Under the pieces are notes generated by a model. That model saw only the letters and a list, made by a program, of their open reading frames with translations. It had not been told where the DNA came from and made no database searches. A stretch of DNA of 64,000 nucleotides from Falciphora oryzae (taxonomy: Eukaryota; Ascomycota; Sordariomycetes; Magnaporthales; Magnaporthaceae), in NCBI GenBank assembly GCA_000733355.1, contig JNVV01000014.1:1-64000 (forward strand), given 5' to 3'. This document shows positions 48,036 through 57,290 of this stretch, piece after piece. The position numbers and the translations under genes were made by a program. How positions within the stretch are numbered: the first letter of the stretch is position 1; every line of letters starts with the position of its first letter.

Positions 48036-48050
48036 TTTAGTTTTTCTGGC
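48033..48050 (-). promoter_or_regulatory. Candidate -1 ribosomal frameshift site at the gag/pol junction
   Basis: The gag frame ends CAG AAA AAC TAA (minus strand). The pol frame is -1 relative to gag and is open across this point (reads GAA AAA CTA AAG GGG). The A-rich heptamer GAAAAAC directly before the stop is slip-prone but does not fit the canonical X-XXY-YYZ rule perfectly, and no pseudoknot was worked out. Confidence 0.4.
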
Positions 48051-49416
48051 GCTTGTCGCTTGGCTCCTCTCCGTCCTCCTCCCCCTTTTTGCGCTTCAAG
48101 GAGTTAACTTTAGCTTTTCCGTCCGGAAGGGGCTCGCTGTCCTTGGTTGGGGGCTTGGTAGCGGAAAAGGAGCTTTTGCAATCTTTCGCCATATGGTTGG
48201 GCTTGCTACACTTTATGCATGCGTTTTTATCCCAACGTCGTTGGCGTTCGGTGGGTGAAAGTGTCGTGCGTCCGTTGCCCCTATTGGGACGTTGGTCGCG
48301 CCCTTCCTGCCTGCCTCGGGGTTTATGCTTCCCGTCCTTATCCTTATTCGATTCCTTTTGGTCCTTTTGATTGGAGGATTTCTGGGGACCCTTTTTCTCG
48401 TCGTACGGGGCGCGGGCACCCGTACCTAGGGTATCCCAAAGGACTTGGGCTGTGGCGACAAGGTCCTCCAAAGTCTCTGCTTTGTGGTGCATTCCACGGG
48501 TGATTTGGACTTTTAAGGCGGGGACCAAACGGACCACGTAGCCGTTGATGTCTGCTGCTTGTCCTGCCTCGCCGCACACGCGTCGGTACCGTGCTGCGAA
48601 AACACCGGGGTCCTCGTTGTTCTTTTGCATAAGTTGTTGCAAATCGTTGGTGGCCCGAAGGAGTGAAGAATCTCCTCGCAATGTGGTATTACGGAGCCAT
48701 CGCATGAATTTGCGCCAATGCAGGCCCAGAATGGGGTTGGCTTTGCGCGAGCCGTTGTAGGCGGAGTTGAGGTCGCTGTTGAAGGTTCCGACAGCGGCTG
48801 CGATGCGTGATCTGGCCGTAGTGAAGCCGTTAAGGTTGGCTTCGAAGGTGAGGTCGAGCTTGCTTTCCCAATGGTCGAAGTCCTGTACTGAGCTTGGAAG
48901 CTTCAGTTCGGGCATTTTCCATAGGATCTTGTGGCTGCCTCTGTCCTTTTCGTACGAAGGAAAGGTATCGTCTTCCTCGTCGTCGTCCCTAACCAGGGAG
49001 TGGTGTGATGGTGCCCGGGGTGCTAACTGGTTAGCAGGTCCTCCTGACGGGCGGTTGATCTCCTGGCCATGCTGCCAAGGGGTCGAAGCTCGAGAACGAG
49101 GCTGAGGCTGGGGCTGAGGGTGATCCGGATCGTCCGAATCGTCTGGGAGGCCAAGGGCCTCGCGCACTGCCTTCCGTTCGACTAGGGCTTTTTGGAATTG
49201 TGACAGGATTTTAGTGGGAACGCAATCACGTGAAACGTAGTAGGCGAGCTGGGAACGGGTGTAGGAAGCAACGCTATGGATGCTAAACTCGGGGTAACCC
49301 TTGGGGTTGTTGGGGGTAGGTTGCTCGCGTCCTGGGGGCAGGGTGGATGACCCTGTCCTTGGATCCTCGTCCCGTCCGGCGTCGTTGACTTCGATGAAGT
49401 CGCCAGAGTCGGACAT
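48037..49416 (-). CDS. gag: Gypsy Gag, intact ORF
   Basis: 459 aa from the Met at 49416 (MSDSGDFIEVNDAGRDE) to TAA at 48037. The frame is open further upstream to 49470, but that Met would lie almost at the LTR edge. Central capsid-like region (DFDHWESKLDLTFEANL; LLRATNDLQQLMQKNNEDPG; FAARYRRVCGEAG), then a basic linker and a single CCHC zinc knuckle (CIKCSKPNHMAKDC). No internal stops, in contrast to pol. Pol follows in the -1 frame across the gag stop. Confidence 0.92.
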   Translation of the reverse strand: MSDSGDFIEVNDAGRDEDPRTGSSTLPPGREQPTPNNPKGYPEFSIHSVASYTRSQLAYYVSRDCVPTKILSQFQKALVERKAVREALGLPDDSDDPDHPQPQPQPRSRASTPWQHGQEINRPSGGPANQLAPRAPSHHSLVRDDDEEDDTFPSYEKDRGSHKILWKMPELKLPSSVQDFDHWESKLDLTFEANLNGFTTARSRIAAAVGTFNSDLNSAYNGSRKANPILGLHWRKFMRWLRNTTLRGDSSLLRATNDLQQLMQKNNEDPGVFAARYRRVCGEAGQAADINGYVVRLVPALKVQITRGMHHKAETLEDLVATAQVLWDTLGTGARAPYDEKKGPQKSSNQKDQKESNKDKDGKHKPRGRQEGRDQRPNRGNGRTTLSPTERQRRWDKNACIKCSKPNHMAKDCKSSFSATKPPTKDSEPLPDGKAKVNSLKRKKGEEDGEEPSDKRQKN

Positions 49417-49462
49417 GGTGCCTAATGAATGTTGAAGGTTTAAGCAGAGGAAGCAATCGAGT

Positions 49463-50027
49463 TGTAACAAACGGCGGCCTCCTTAGGGAAGGGAGGTCAC
49501 GTTTGAAGGGAAAAGGGGGATTTCAGAGGTTCAGCAACTCAACAGTCTGGTTTGTGCAAAGCTCGACAAGCTAATGATGACAAGAAATAAGAAACGATTG
49601 CTTGGCCTTCGAACTCCCTTTATAGGGGGTCCTGCAGGCCCTTTTTATGCACAGCCTCCCAGCCACCCCTCGGTTGCCGTCGGCAGAGTCTCCTCCTCCA
49701 TGATGCCCGTCCGGGCTGGCTGTGCTTTGGTGCGTTATGGTCTGGAACAACATGCCACTGACCTCCTGGTACAACATGCCACTGACCCTTTGGTCTGGAA
49801 CAACATGCCACTGATCCTCTGGTCTGGAACAACATGCCACTGACCTCCTGGTCTGGAACAACATGCCACTGACCTCCTGGTCTGGAACAACATGCCACTG
49901 ACCTCCTGGTTTGGAACAACATGCCACTCTGGCGTACACCCCTTTGGCCACTACCGGAGTCCCCCCTTGAGGCTACCGGTGGCGGTCCTTAGGGCTGCTG
50001 ATCGTGGCTGCGGATCGGGGTGTTACA
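49463..50027 (-). repeat. Gypsy 5' LTR (565 bp)
   Basis: Same ends as the 3' LTR but seven tandem copies of the 29-bp unit (about 49740-49925), which accounts for the 29-bp length difference. On the minus strand the LTR is followed by ACTCGATTGCTTCCTC, the position of the primer-binding site; the matching tRNA was not identified. Confidence 0.93.
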
Positions 50028-50318
50028 AATTTGAATGCAGATTCGATAAAAAAATGGCTAAAAAGGAGGCAGATATTCGGCAGGCTACACAGGAAATCCA
50101 AAAGTGTATTGTAGTTTTGGGGGTTTAATTGAACGTTGTGCGTTGAGATACGAGTTGTTGTTGTTAATTACTTGATTGGCACAGGTTTGGCATTGATGCA
50201 TTCGCAATTGGCGGCGATTTGGCAGTGGTACCGAATGGAAAAGTGCTGCACTGTGGGTTCCACTATTTGCGGTCCTTCCAACAAAACGTGCGGTCCTGCT
50301 AACGAAGCCCAAGATTGA

Positions 50319-50992
50319 ATGTGGCGCTAGGGGGAACAATACTAACGACCACGCCTCAAATTCCCCGGGTGGGTCTACACCCCTGAGATCCAGTTACACC
50401 CTCCACCGAATTACAACGCCCGGAGTTGAGGACAATACGAAGACAAAACGTGTTAACCAGCAGCCGGCGAGCCCAGCCAGTCAACCAGCAGGGGACTTTT
50501 CAGCCGCGAATGTCCAAGGAGTTGGGCTAATCTATTGCATCTTTGTTCCTGGCGTCAGGCGACGTGACTGGTCGCCAGAGGAATGTCCCCCTGTCGCCGT
50601 CTTGTATTTGTGGCGTGCAGCCGCGGAGGGCCGTTGCGTAGCCCATCTGGTACCCGGCCTTCTAGAACGCTTCGGTAGTACAGGCACTCGTTGCTGCCGC
50701 GTGTTTGCTCGCCAGTCGTGGCAACCGGGGAGTACATCCCACAGGCCGCTCGCCCTGACCCCGTGGAAGAATGTGAGCAATAATGTCATCCACCAGCCAC
50801 ACCCAACCAACTGCGGCATGCAAACGCAAGCGTTCTTTAAATCCGAAGTTGCTCTTAATATTGTCTCTCCCCGCCTCATGGCCAAAGCTGTGGAGTCGAT
50901 ATCCTGTATAAAGAGTTGTCTCGCAGGCTGCTCGGAAGTAGTCCTGTTTTACCTGCTTCTACCCATGCAACAATTTACTGACTCGAACCAGC
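50319..50992. other. Intergenic, promoter side of the carboxypeptidase
   Basis: Host sequence after the MULE target duplication. No gene, repeat or RNA recognised; a plus-strand frame at 50602-51597 overlaps the real gene in another frame and is a shadow. Confidence 0.5.
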
Positions 50993-52447
50993 ATGATGCC
51001 CAAAATCAACTTGTCAATATTTCTCTGCTGTCTCTGGGCCTGGGCGGTCTCGGCCTGCCTGACCGAGATGGAAAGTCGTGGCGGGCACCCCATTTACCGT
51101 CGCCAGGGGCCCGGTGGCGATGGCAACGGCACCTTCCTCCCCGTCTCCACGACCGACCGCTTCGCTGGGGGCAACACGCCACCTCGCGGTGTCGGCAGCC
51201 AGCCTGGCGGCGGCCCCGCGGCGTCATCCATCATGAGCATGGCCGAGATCAAGTCGGCCTCGCAGGCGCTGGCGAGGCGGTTCAAGGACGTCGAGCTGTT
51301 CGACGCGCCCGAGAAGACCTACAACAACGCCACCTTCTTCGGCCTCCGCGTCGGCGGCAAGGGAGGCAAGGGCAAGCCGGGAAACTACAAGGGCTACAGC
51401 GTCCTCCTCTTCGCCGCGGCCCATGCGCGAGAGAGGGGCGGGCCGGACCACCTGCTCTACTTCGTCTCGGATCTCTTGTGGGCGCGCGAGGAGAAGAAGG
51501 GCCTCACGTACGGCGGCGTCCGGTACACGGCCAAGCAGGTCGCCAATGCTCTGGACCTAGGGCTCGTCGTGATCCCTATAGCCAATCCGTAAGTTGAAAC
51601 CCCGCAGGCAGAGCGCTGTACTCTTTTCCCGAGGCGTCGATGTGCTGATGAGGATCTCCATCGCAGAGACGGCGTGGCCTACGACCAGGAGACAAACAGC
51701 TGCTGGCGCAAGAACCGCAACCCCAAGAACGCGACCCCCGGCAACCCGGCCTCGATCGGCGTGGACCTGAACCGCAACTACGACGTCGCGTGGGACGTGG
51801 ACAAGTACATGGCGCCCGAGACCATCGGCGCGGACCCGCAGTTCGACCCGCGCAGCCCGGCCAGCCAGGTGTACCACGGGTCGGCGGCCTTCTCGGAGCC
51901 CGAGACGCGCAACATGCGCTGGGTGCTCGACACGCACCCCAACGTCGGCTGGCTGGCGGACCTGCACTCGGTGGCGGGCATGGTGATCCACGGCTGGTGC
52001 TTCGACACGATCCAGTCGGACGATAAGGACATGAACTGGCGCAACCCGGCCTATGACGGCAAGCGCGGTGTCCTTCCCGACCGCTCCGGGTTCGAGTACC
52101 GCGAGTACATGGACCAGAAGGACTGGGACGCGCTGTCGCTGGCGGCGGACCGCATCGCGGGTGGGATGAACAACGCGGGGATGCAGTCGTTCCCGTCGTG
52201 GGAGGCTATGCACGGCGTCGGGCCGAGCACGGGCTGCTCGGTCGACCACGCCTACAGCCGGCACATCGTCGACAGGTCCAAGAACAAGGTGTTTGGGTTC
52301 GGCATCGAGTTCGGGTACGGGAACAACGCGGCGGCGGAGCAGGGCTTCTGCCCCTTCTACCCGGACCAGGAGGAGTTCGACGCGACGCGGTACACGGTCG
52401 GGGCTGGGCTGATGGAGCTGCTCCTGCAGGCGGACAAGAAGAAATGA
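50993..52447 (+). CDS. Secreted M14 zinc carboxypeptidase
   Basis: Two exons: 50993-51588 and 51667-52447 (458 aa), intron gtaagt...cgcag, in frame. The first 21 residues (MMPKINLSIFLCCLWAWAVS) are a signal peptide, followed by a Gly/Pro-rich linker to about residue 75 that may be a short propeptide. Zinc ligands and catalytic residues of family M14 are in place: His144 and Glu147 in AAAHARERGG (HxxE), Asn234-Arg235 in VDLNRNYDV (substrate C-terminus binding), His299 in ADLHSV, and Glu413 in GFGIEFGYG (general base). Removes C-terminal residues from peptides outside the cell and could act with the S8 protease at 28581, though they are 20 kb apart. A repeat-rich region lies directly upstream. 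Confidence 0.93.
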
Positions 52448-53790
52448 GTCGTCGTGGGAGTTCGGGGACGACGGGCGGCTCGTCGGTGGTAGCAGTGCTA
52501 GTGGTTACGGAATATTCGTTCGTCTTGCATGTAATGAGGAAAAACATCAGTTGGAAAAGGTCCGCTAGCCAGTATCACCTGTGAACCTCCGCCCAGGCGC
52601 GGCTGTGCATGTGCTGTGTCTCTAGGCCCCACCTGGTGGTGCCTTACTGCACGTCCTCGGCGCGGCGATGGCGGCAGCGATGGGCATTCTCCCTGATGTT
52701 TTACGGTTTCCACAAGGTTTGCGCTTGGGCTTGTGAGTGTCGATTTTGGTACTGTGAGCGGCCGGCGTTTCTCTGTCTTGTGTTGTTTCCTTCCTTGCCT
52801 TGCTTGCCTCTTTTTTGACCCTCCATATTGTTAGCGTCGCATAACGTTGCGCCCCGTTTCTGCGTTTCTTTCTTTCTCTCTTTTCTTTTTGTTTTTGCAG
52901 GCTTTCTTGTTTTTGATTTTCAGCGTTTCTCTCCTTTGTCTTCTGTTTGCTTAACAAATGCGAAAATATCACGATGTTTTGGCCCGGTACATACAGCGGG
53001 AGTTCCTGGATCTGTCTGGCACAGCTACCATCGACGAAGACCGGCAAACGACTATCATCGATAGCCTTGGTCTTGGTGGCACGTTGTCGTTCTACCTAGG
53101 TATGCAAGGCTCAACTTGGGCCAGCAACATCTAATTGCATAACTATACGGTTGAGTGCCTCAGAGCGGGTTCTCCACGGCATTTCCATTGAGTAATTGCC
53201 TTGCGACATTCCCGCAGAGCTCGGGGCCTAATGACTGTTCGACCAACGGGAACGTAGCGCTTTTAGCGTGCATGGTAGGCGAGCCGGCCGCGATCAATCT
53301 GTATACAATTTTAAACGAGTTCGTGTATTCAGTCCCCCACGACGCACGGCCGACAGCGAAGAAAGCAGACAAGTTCGAGGGCATCGTAGTCCCCCTCGAA
53401 AAGACGCTTGAGCCAGGACGATTGTTCGGAGGTAGCGTACAAGATAATTAGCAACAAAAAGGGAGCTTTGCGGGAACTCGAAAGGAGTTCCAGAGAGGTG
53501 CATAGGGATGCTTGGTTTTCCGCGTTTTTACAGCCCTCTGCCTAGATTCGTAGCGAGAGCCTACATCCAATAAAGTAGCGATTTTATACCACTGCTCCTG
53601 AAAGAGTCATGGTGGATATTTATCGGCCAAGGCTCCTAATTAGGCCTCCTGTCACTAGTTAGCCTTTATATGCCAAGTCGCACTGCTGCTTTGAAGGTAT
53701 CAATCCGGGGAACATCCGGCATGGAAACTGATGGAGTTTGATTGTCGAGTGGCTCTTGTTCTCGATTATGACTTTTCCGCGGGAATACTC
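52448..53790. other. Intergenic, no supported gene
   Basis: Includes a T-rich 3' region (52800-52950). A plus-strand frame at 53155-53451 (98 codons) has no recognised domain and ordinary base composition, so it is not called. Confidence 0.45.
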
Positions 53791-53792
53791 TA

Positions 53793-53987
53793 ACGGTTTT
53801 TCGGTTTTTTGGTTTTTTGCTCAACTTTTTTCTAAAATATATCAACACCAAAGGCAGGATAGCAAAAACAAATTAATATAGATGCGGTTTTAAATAACAC
53901 AAATCCTTTTCATATGCTTCCTTTTTAATGTAAGGCTTTCAATCTTTAGAAAAAATTTAGCAAAAAACCAAAAAACCAAAAAACCGT
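53793..53987. mobile_element. MITE, 195 bp, with GGTTTTTT-rich terminal inverted repeats
   Basis: Terminal inverted repeats of about 45 bp (ACGGTTTTTCGG, then repeated TTTTTTGG units ending GCTCAAC; the right end is the near-complement ending CCGTT). Flanking TA on both sides (53791-53792 and 53988-53989) indicates a Tc1/mariner/pogo-type duplication. AT-rich centre, no coding capacity. Lies 20 bp past the stop codon of the next gene, so it may form part of that gene's 3' UTR. Confidence 0.85.
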
Positions 53988-54007
53988 TAGTCTAGGACAG
54001 GCCCTAA

Positions 54008-55339
54008 TTATCGCCCACAATAGTTATCACGATCATCATCGCTCGCTTCCTCATTCTGCATCTCCGAGTCCGCCGAGTCCGTCAACGGGTCCCTCTCATC
54101 AGACTCCATGTGGCCACCGTCCATCTCCTCCTGTTCATCCCCATCCGACTTATCAGCAGTAATAGGGACATAAACATCAGCCCCTGCCTTGGTTTCTGAA
54201 GGCTTCTCGCTCCCCAAATCCTTCCCTGGCGACCCGGCCGGCGAACTGAGGGAGAGGGTAGGGAGAGAAATCAAGGCTTGTACCTCGGCAAGAGACACGA
54301 ATGGCCAGATGGTGTGGAGCTGCATCGCCTCCACAATCTTCAAAAACAGAACGAGAAAAAGCAACGGGCCACCCACGAGCCACGCCGGGAGAATGTTGAT
54401 GGCCACGGCCTGGACAAGGGCGCAGAGCGGCCACCGGTGCCGCCAGAGCCAGGGCCCCCACACCCTAGCCACCAGCCACAAGACCTCGCGCGTGCACGGG
54501 CTCACGAACACCTCCCACGTGTCAGCGAGGCCGCCGTGCCCGCAGTCGGGCGCCACTAGCTCCTTCTCGTTCAGCCGGAGGCGCCACCACGAATGCAGGT
54601 TGCCGTCCTCGTCCCAGGGCTCCTCCCTGCAGAACGAGTGCCAGCGCTTGTGGACGCTGATCAGGAACTTGAGGTCGACGCCTCGGAAGTACTCCCTGTG
54701 CACGGTGGTGCACTGGCAGGCCTGGCAGTGGAAGCGCTCGAGCTCCATCAGCATCAGCTTCTCCGCCATCCTGTACATCCTGATCGGCCGCGTGTCCACG
54801 CCTGCGACCTGCTCGAGGCTCGCCCACCCGCATTTGGACTTGACGGTCCCGGCCCGCTTCTCGATATCCCCGCTTAGGCCGATCTTGTAAATCGGCGCCG
54901 CCGGGACCCCGCCGGAGTCGCCTGCCTCCGGGACGACCTTGAAGATGTAGATGGATCTGTAGTCTGACCATCGCTTCTCGCCCTCCGTCCCCTTCTTGAT
55001 GGCCGTTATGAGCCGAGTATCGACAGAGTGATCCCCCTTCTCTCGCAATGGCGACTCTGTGCCATTAGAGACGACTTCATCTGGCTTAGAGTCTGGAGAG
55101 TCGGGTCTCACCGGGGTTATGGGGGGGCTGGATGCCGATTTTGCCTTGAGGGGTGTCCTTGATGACCTCGAATCTCGTCGACGGCCAGAAGAGCTGTGCC
55201 GCAGCGGGCTCCGCTCCTGATCATCGAGACCGATGTTGTTACGGCCCTTATACCGGTGGGAAGAGTCGGACGAGACACCCCTACGAACCGGCTTATCGAG
55301 GGGAGTCTCTGGAGGGCTGGCAGAGAGACGAGAAAACAT
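54008..55339 (-). CDS. T5orf172 / GIY-YIG-superfamily domain protein with C-terminal membrane segments
   Basis: Single exon, 443 aa, from Met at 55339 (MFSRLSASPPETPLDKPVRR). Residues 1-120 are disordered and Ser/Arg/Pro-rich. Residues about 129-225 match the T5orf172 pattern: YIFKVV, APIYKIGLSGDIEKRAGTVK, KCGW, and a Cys/His-containing segment ELERFHCQACQ with VHREYFRGVD. This fold is related to GIY-YIG nucleases; in fungi it occurs in proteins of unknown function. Two hydrophobic stretches (about 280-300 and 313-340, LPAWLVGGPLLFLVLFL) suggest membrane attachment, and the last 90 residues are acidic. A nuclease-like domain joined to membrane segments is unusual. The frame stays open upstream into the N gap, so a longer start cannot be excluded. 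Confidence 0.75.
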   Translation of the reverse strand: MFSRLSASPPETPLDKPVRRGVSSDSSHRYKGRNNIGLDDQERSPLRHSSSGRRRDSRSSRTPLKAKSASSPPITPVRPDSPDSKPDEVVSNGTESPLREKGDHSVDTRLITAIKKGTEGEKRWSDYRSIYIFKVVPEAGDSGGVPAAPIYKIGLSGDIEKRAGTVKSKCGWASLEQVAGVDTRPIRMYRMAEKLMLMELERFHCQACQCTTVHREYFRGVDLKFLISVHKRWHSFCREEPWDEDGNLHSWWRLRLNEKELVAPDCGHGGLADTWEVFVSPCTREVLWLVARVWGPWLWRHRWPLCALVQAVAINILPAWLVGGPLLFLVLFLKIVEAMQLHTIWPFVSLAEVQALISLPTLSLSSPAGSPGKDLGSEKPSETKAGADVYVPITADKSDGDEQEEMDGGHMESDERDPLTDSADSEMQNEEASDDDRDNYCGR

Positions 55340-57171
55340 GACTGTGGTTTGCTGCTGCTGGTTGGGCAAGATAAAAAGGTTTGTTGGCTGTGCTGATCTA
55401 TAGGAATACCACTGGGGGAATAGCTCTAAGATTTGAACACAGGCGTTGGCGNNNNNNNNNNNNNNNNNNNNNNNNNNNNNNNNNNNNNNNNNNNNNNNNN
55501 NNNNNNNNNNNNNNNNNCCCATGATGGCAGTGCCTGCAGCCGACCCTGCATTCTGGGAGGCCTGTGGGCGATGTCGAGGGGTGCAGTGTTCCGAAGTTTC
55601 CCCCATTCCAAATTATGATGCGGGACGCCATCTGCAGGTGATCTTGTAGGGGATTCCGGGGGCAGATTTCGCGCGAGGGGGAAACCTACGACTTGGGGTA
55701 GGCGAAGCCCGAATGATTTGTCTTGGTGGAGGGCATGTTAGTTGTTAGTTCCAGCGAACGCTGAGTGCCGGCCAATCGCATCAGGGCAAATCGGTGGCTG
55801 GGAAAAGGAGGGTGCGGGTTGGTGTGGCTGTTGTAGTATTCTGGGCACCGCCCTCATGCATGGATTCAAGTTTCGAGGGGGGACTTGCTGAGGCCAACGG
55901 CTTCCCGAGGCCAACCCAGCTCACCGGGTTCGCTATCACAGTGGCAGTGGCAGACCCCGACTGATTGTGTCACACGGAGGTAACGGTTGATTAATTAGTT
56001 ACGAGATTCCGCAGGGGGCGCCACCAACGTGCAGATGGTAGCCGCTCAACGCAACGTAAGGCTGCAGAGGTTTGGCCAATCGGCCAATCCCTGTGGTCTC
56101 TGGAGGCCCTGGAAGATTGTCTGCAATTAGGAGGAATACAGACCCTTCCAATCCCTCTACATTTGAGCCCTTGTTACTGTTTGCAACATCAGGTTCACCA
56201 GTCTATCCTGCACGAGGCCATCCGCCCGCGGCTTCTGGAGCAAAGGACTCGAAGCAAACGCAGGCGAAATGCCTCGTCGGATCGACCCAATACCCAACAA
56301 GCCGGTGCCGTCGCTTGTTCCGAAGCTATGGAAGAAAACGGAGCTGAGAGACTTGGCAGGCCTCTCAAACACATGCACCCAGGCTTGGATGGGACCATGC
56401 ATGCCCCTTTTTTGAACATCTCTGCCCCAAGGCTGTGTGCTTATGCATGGAAAGCCAACCACCTTTTGGACCTCCACCCCGAGCCAGCCCGTGGCTGGGA
56501 AAGTGAAGCTCCAAGCCCCGTGCTTTGTTCCTGGCACCGCCGAAACAAGTGGGACGTTCAAAGGTGTTATGATTGTCACACGGAGATGACCGCTGGTAAT
56601 TTTTAACCGGGCAGTTCCGAATCTTTTCTAGTAGGTTTTCATGTGATGGAAATGAAATTCACCACAAACATGAACCCCAAGTAATTATCCCATTTGGCCA
56701 TTACCATTGAATAATTTCTAATGTGCTAACCATCCAAGTTTTCCCCACCAGCTCGCCATCGTGTATGTGCCTCATTCTGTTGATTATACACCACTTCTTT
56801 TGATGGACACCTAAGCTCCTCACGGCACAAATTCCTGCAATCTGGTCGAGGCGGAGAAATCCCGAGTCGTGGCACGCAAACGCTGTTTCTTAACGCAGCG
56901 GTGCACCTGCAATCCAGGCCAGCTAGGATGGCGTGGCTGGTCGATTTGGAATGCTAGCTGCAAGCGAGGAGGGCACTGCTGAAGCCGCCGAGATTATGCA
57001 TTGGCTATGGCTGGAAGCCCCGGCATAATTGCGGATGCATAAAATTTGGTTTTGGTAAAAATGGTAAGCCGTGTGACATCTGGATGGTGGCTTCAATCTA
57101 AATCCGGAGAATGGATCAGCCAGGTAAGGTTGAGCATGAGTTGATAGGAGGACTGTCGATAAAACACCAAC
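55340..57171. other. Intergenic with assembly gap
   Basis: Contains the 66-base N run (55452-55517). No convincing gene. Frames near 56157-56606 on both strands overlap one another and lack motifs. Confidence 0.5.
55452..55517. other. Assembly gap (66 N)
   Basis: Run of unknown bases; true length may differ. Sits in the presumed promoter of the T5orf172 gene. Confidence 0.99.
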
Positions 57172-57290
57172 ACATACGACCATACCCACTGGAATACACG
57201 GGATCCCGTCCGCTCTCCCCTAGTTAAACCTGTGAGGGCCGAACTAGTACTCAGGTGGGTGACCACTGGGGAATCCTCGGTGTTGTATGT
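57172..57290 (+). rRNA. 5S ribosomal RNA gene (119 nt), dispersed copy
   Basis: Starts ACATACGACCAT and ends GTTGTATGT, which pair to form helix I, and is followed by a T-run terminator (TTTTTGTTTTT). Conserved fungal 5S blocks are present: GGATCCCGTCCGCTC in loop B/helix III, AGTTAAACC (box A region), GGTGGGTGACCAC (box C region) and GAATCCTCGGTGTTG. Some arms differ from the common type (AGTTAAAC where AGTTAAGC is usual), so it may be one of the variant 5S classes seen in filamentous ascomycetes or a lightly mutated copy. Dispersed single 5S genes are normal in this group. Confidence 0.88.

Larger units (their letters stand above)
43354..50027 (-). mobile_element. Gypsy chromovirus LTR retrotransposon, 6,674 bp, full length
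   Basis: Two LTRs (43354-43889 and 49463-50027), both TG...CA (TGTAACACCCCG at the 5' end of each on the minus strand), a polypurine tract (AGGAGGGGGATAGT on the minus strand) next to the 3' LTR, gag then pol, and the 5-bp target duplication AATTT at 43349-43353 and 50028-50032. Inserted in the C-terminal coding part of the MULE transposase. Domain order protease, RT, RNase H, integrase, chromodomain places it in the chromovirus branch of Ty3/Gypsy (Metaviridae-like cellular retroelement). Pol is inactivated by stops. Confidence 0.96.
41362..50128 (+). pseudogene. MULE transposase, RIP-stopped and interrupted by Gypsy
   Basis: Reading 41362 to 43353, then resuming at 50033, one frame encodes a MULE-type transposase broken by many TAG/TAA stops in its first third. 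Long open part 42304-43074. Visible core: NVLVADCTYKINRFGLPL (first Asp), KLVVTDRELALINVL (second Asp), HLLCRWHVNINVL (CxxH-type), TTSIVESLHAGMKRF (catalytic Glu region), and a truncated SWIM-like zinc motif (CICTITAFYGLPC). The C-terminus has Arg-Gly/Pro repeats (RGRGRQPA) and a Lys/Glu helix that continues after the Gypsy (FDKKMAKKEADIRQATQ). Non-functional. Confidence 0.85.
41106..50310 (+). mobile_element. MULE (Mutator-like) DNA transposon copy 1, split by a Gypsy insertion
   Basis: Ends carry inverted repeats starting GGGCTTCGTTAGCAGGACCG (left) with the complement at the right end (to 50310). The 8-bp target duplication AAGATTGA is present at 41098-41105 and 50311-50318, as expected for Mutator elements. 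Removing the Gypsy (43354-50027 plus one copy of its 5-bp duplication) leaves 2,526 bp, exactly the length of the second copy at 58796-61321. Subterminal sequences differ between the two ends. Confidence 0.95.

Noticed and set aside
53155..53451. 98-codon plus-strand frame
   Set aside because: No domain, signal peptide or coding-type third-position bias; not called as a gene.
56157..56606. Overlapping 140-codon frames on both strands
   Set aside because: Neither has a recognised motif or distinct codon bias; likely chance open frames.
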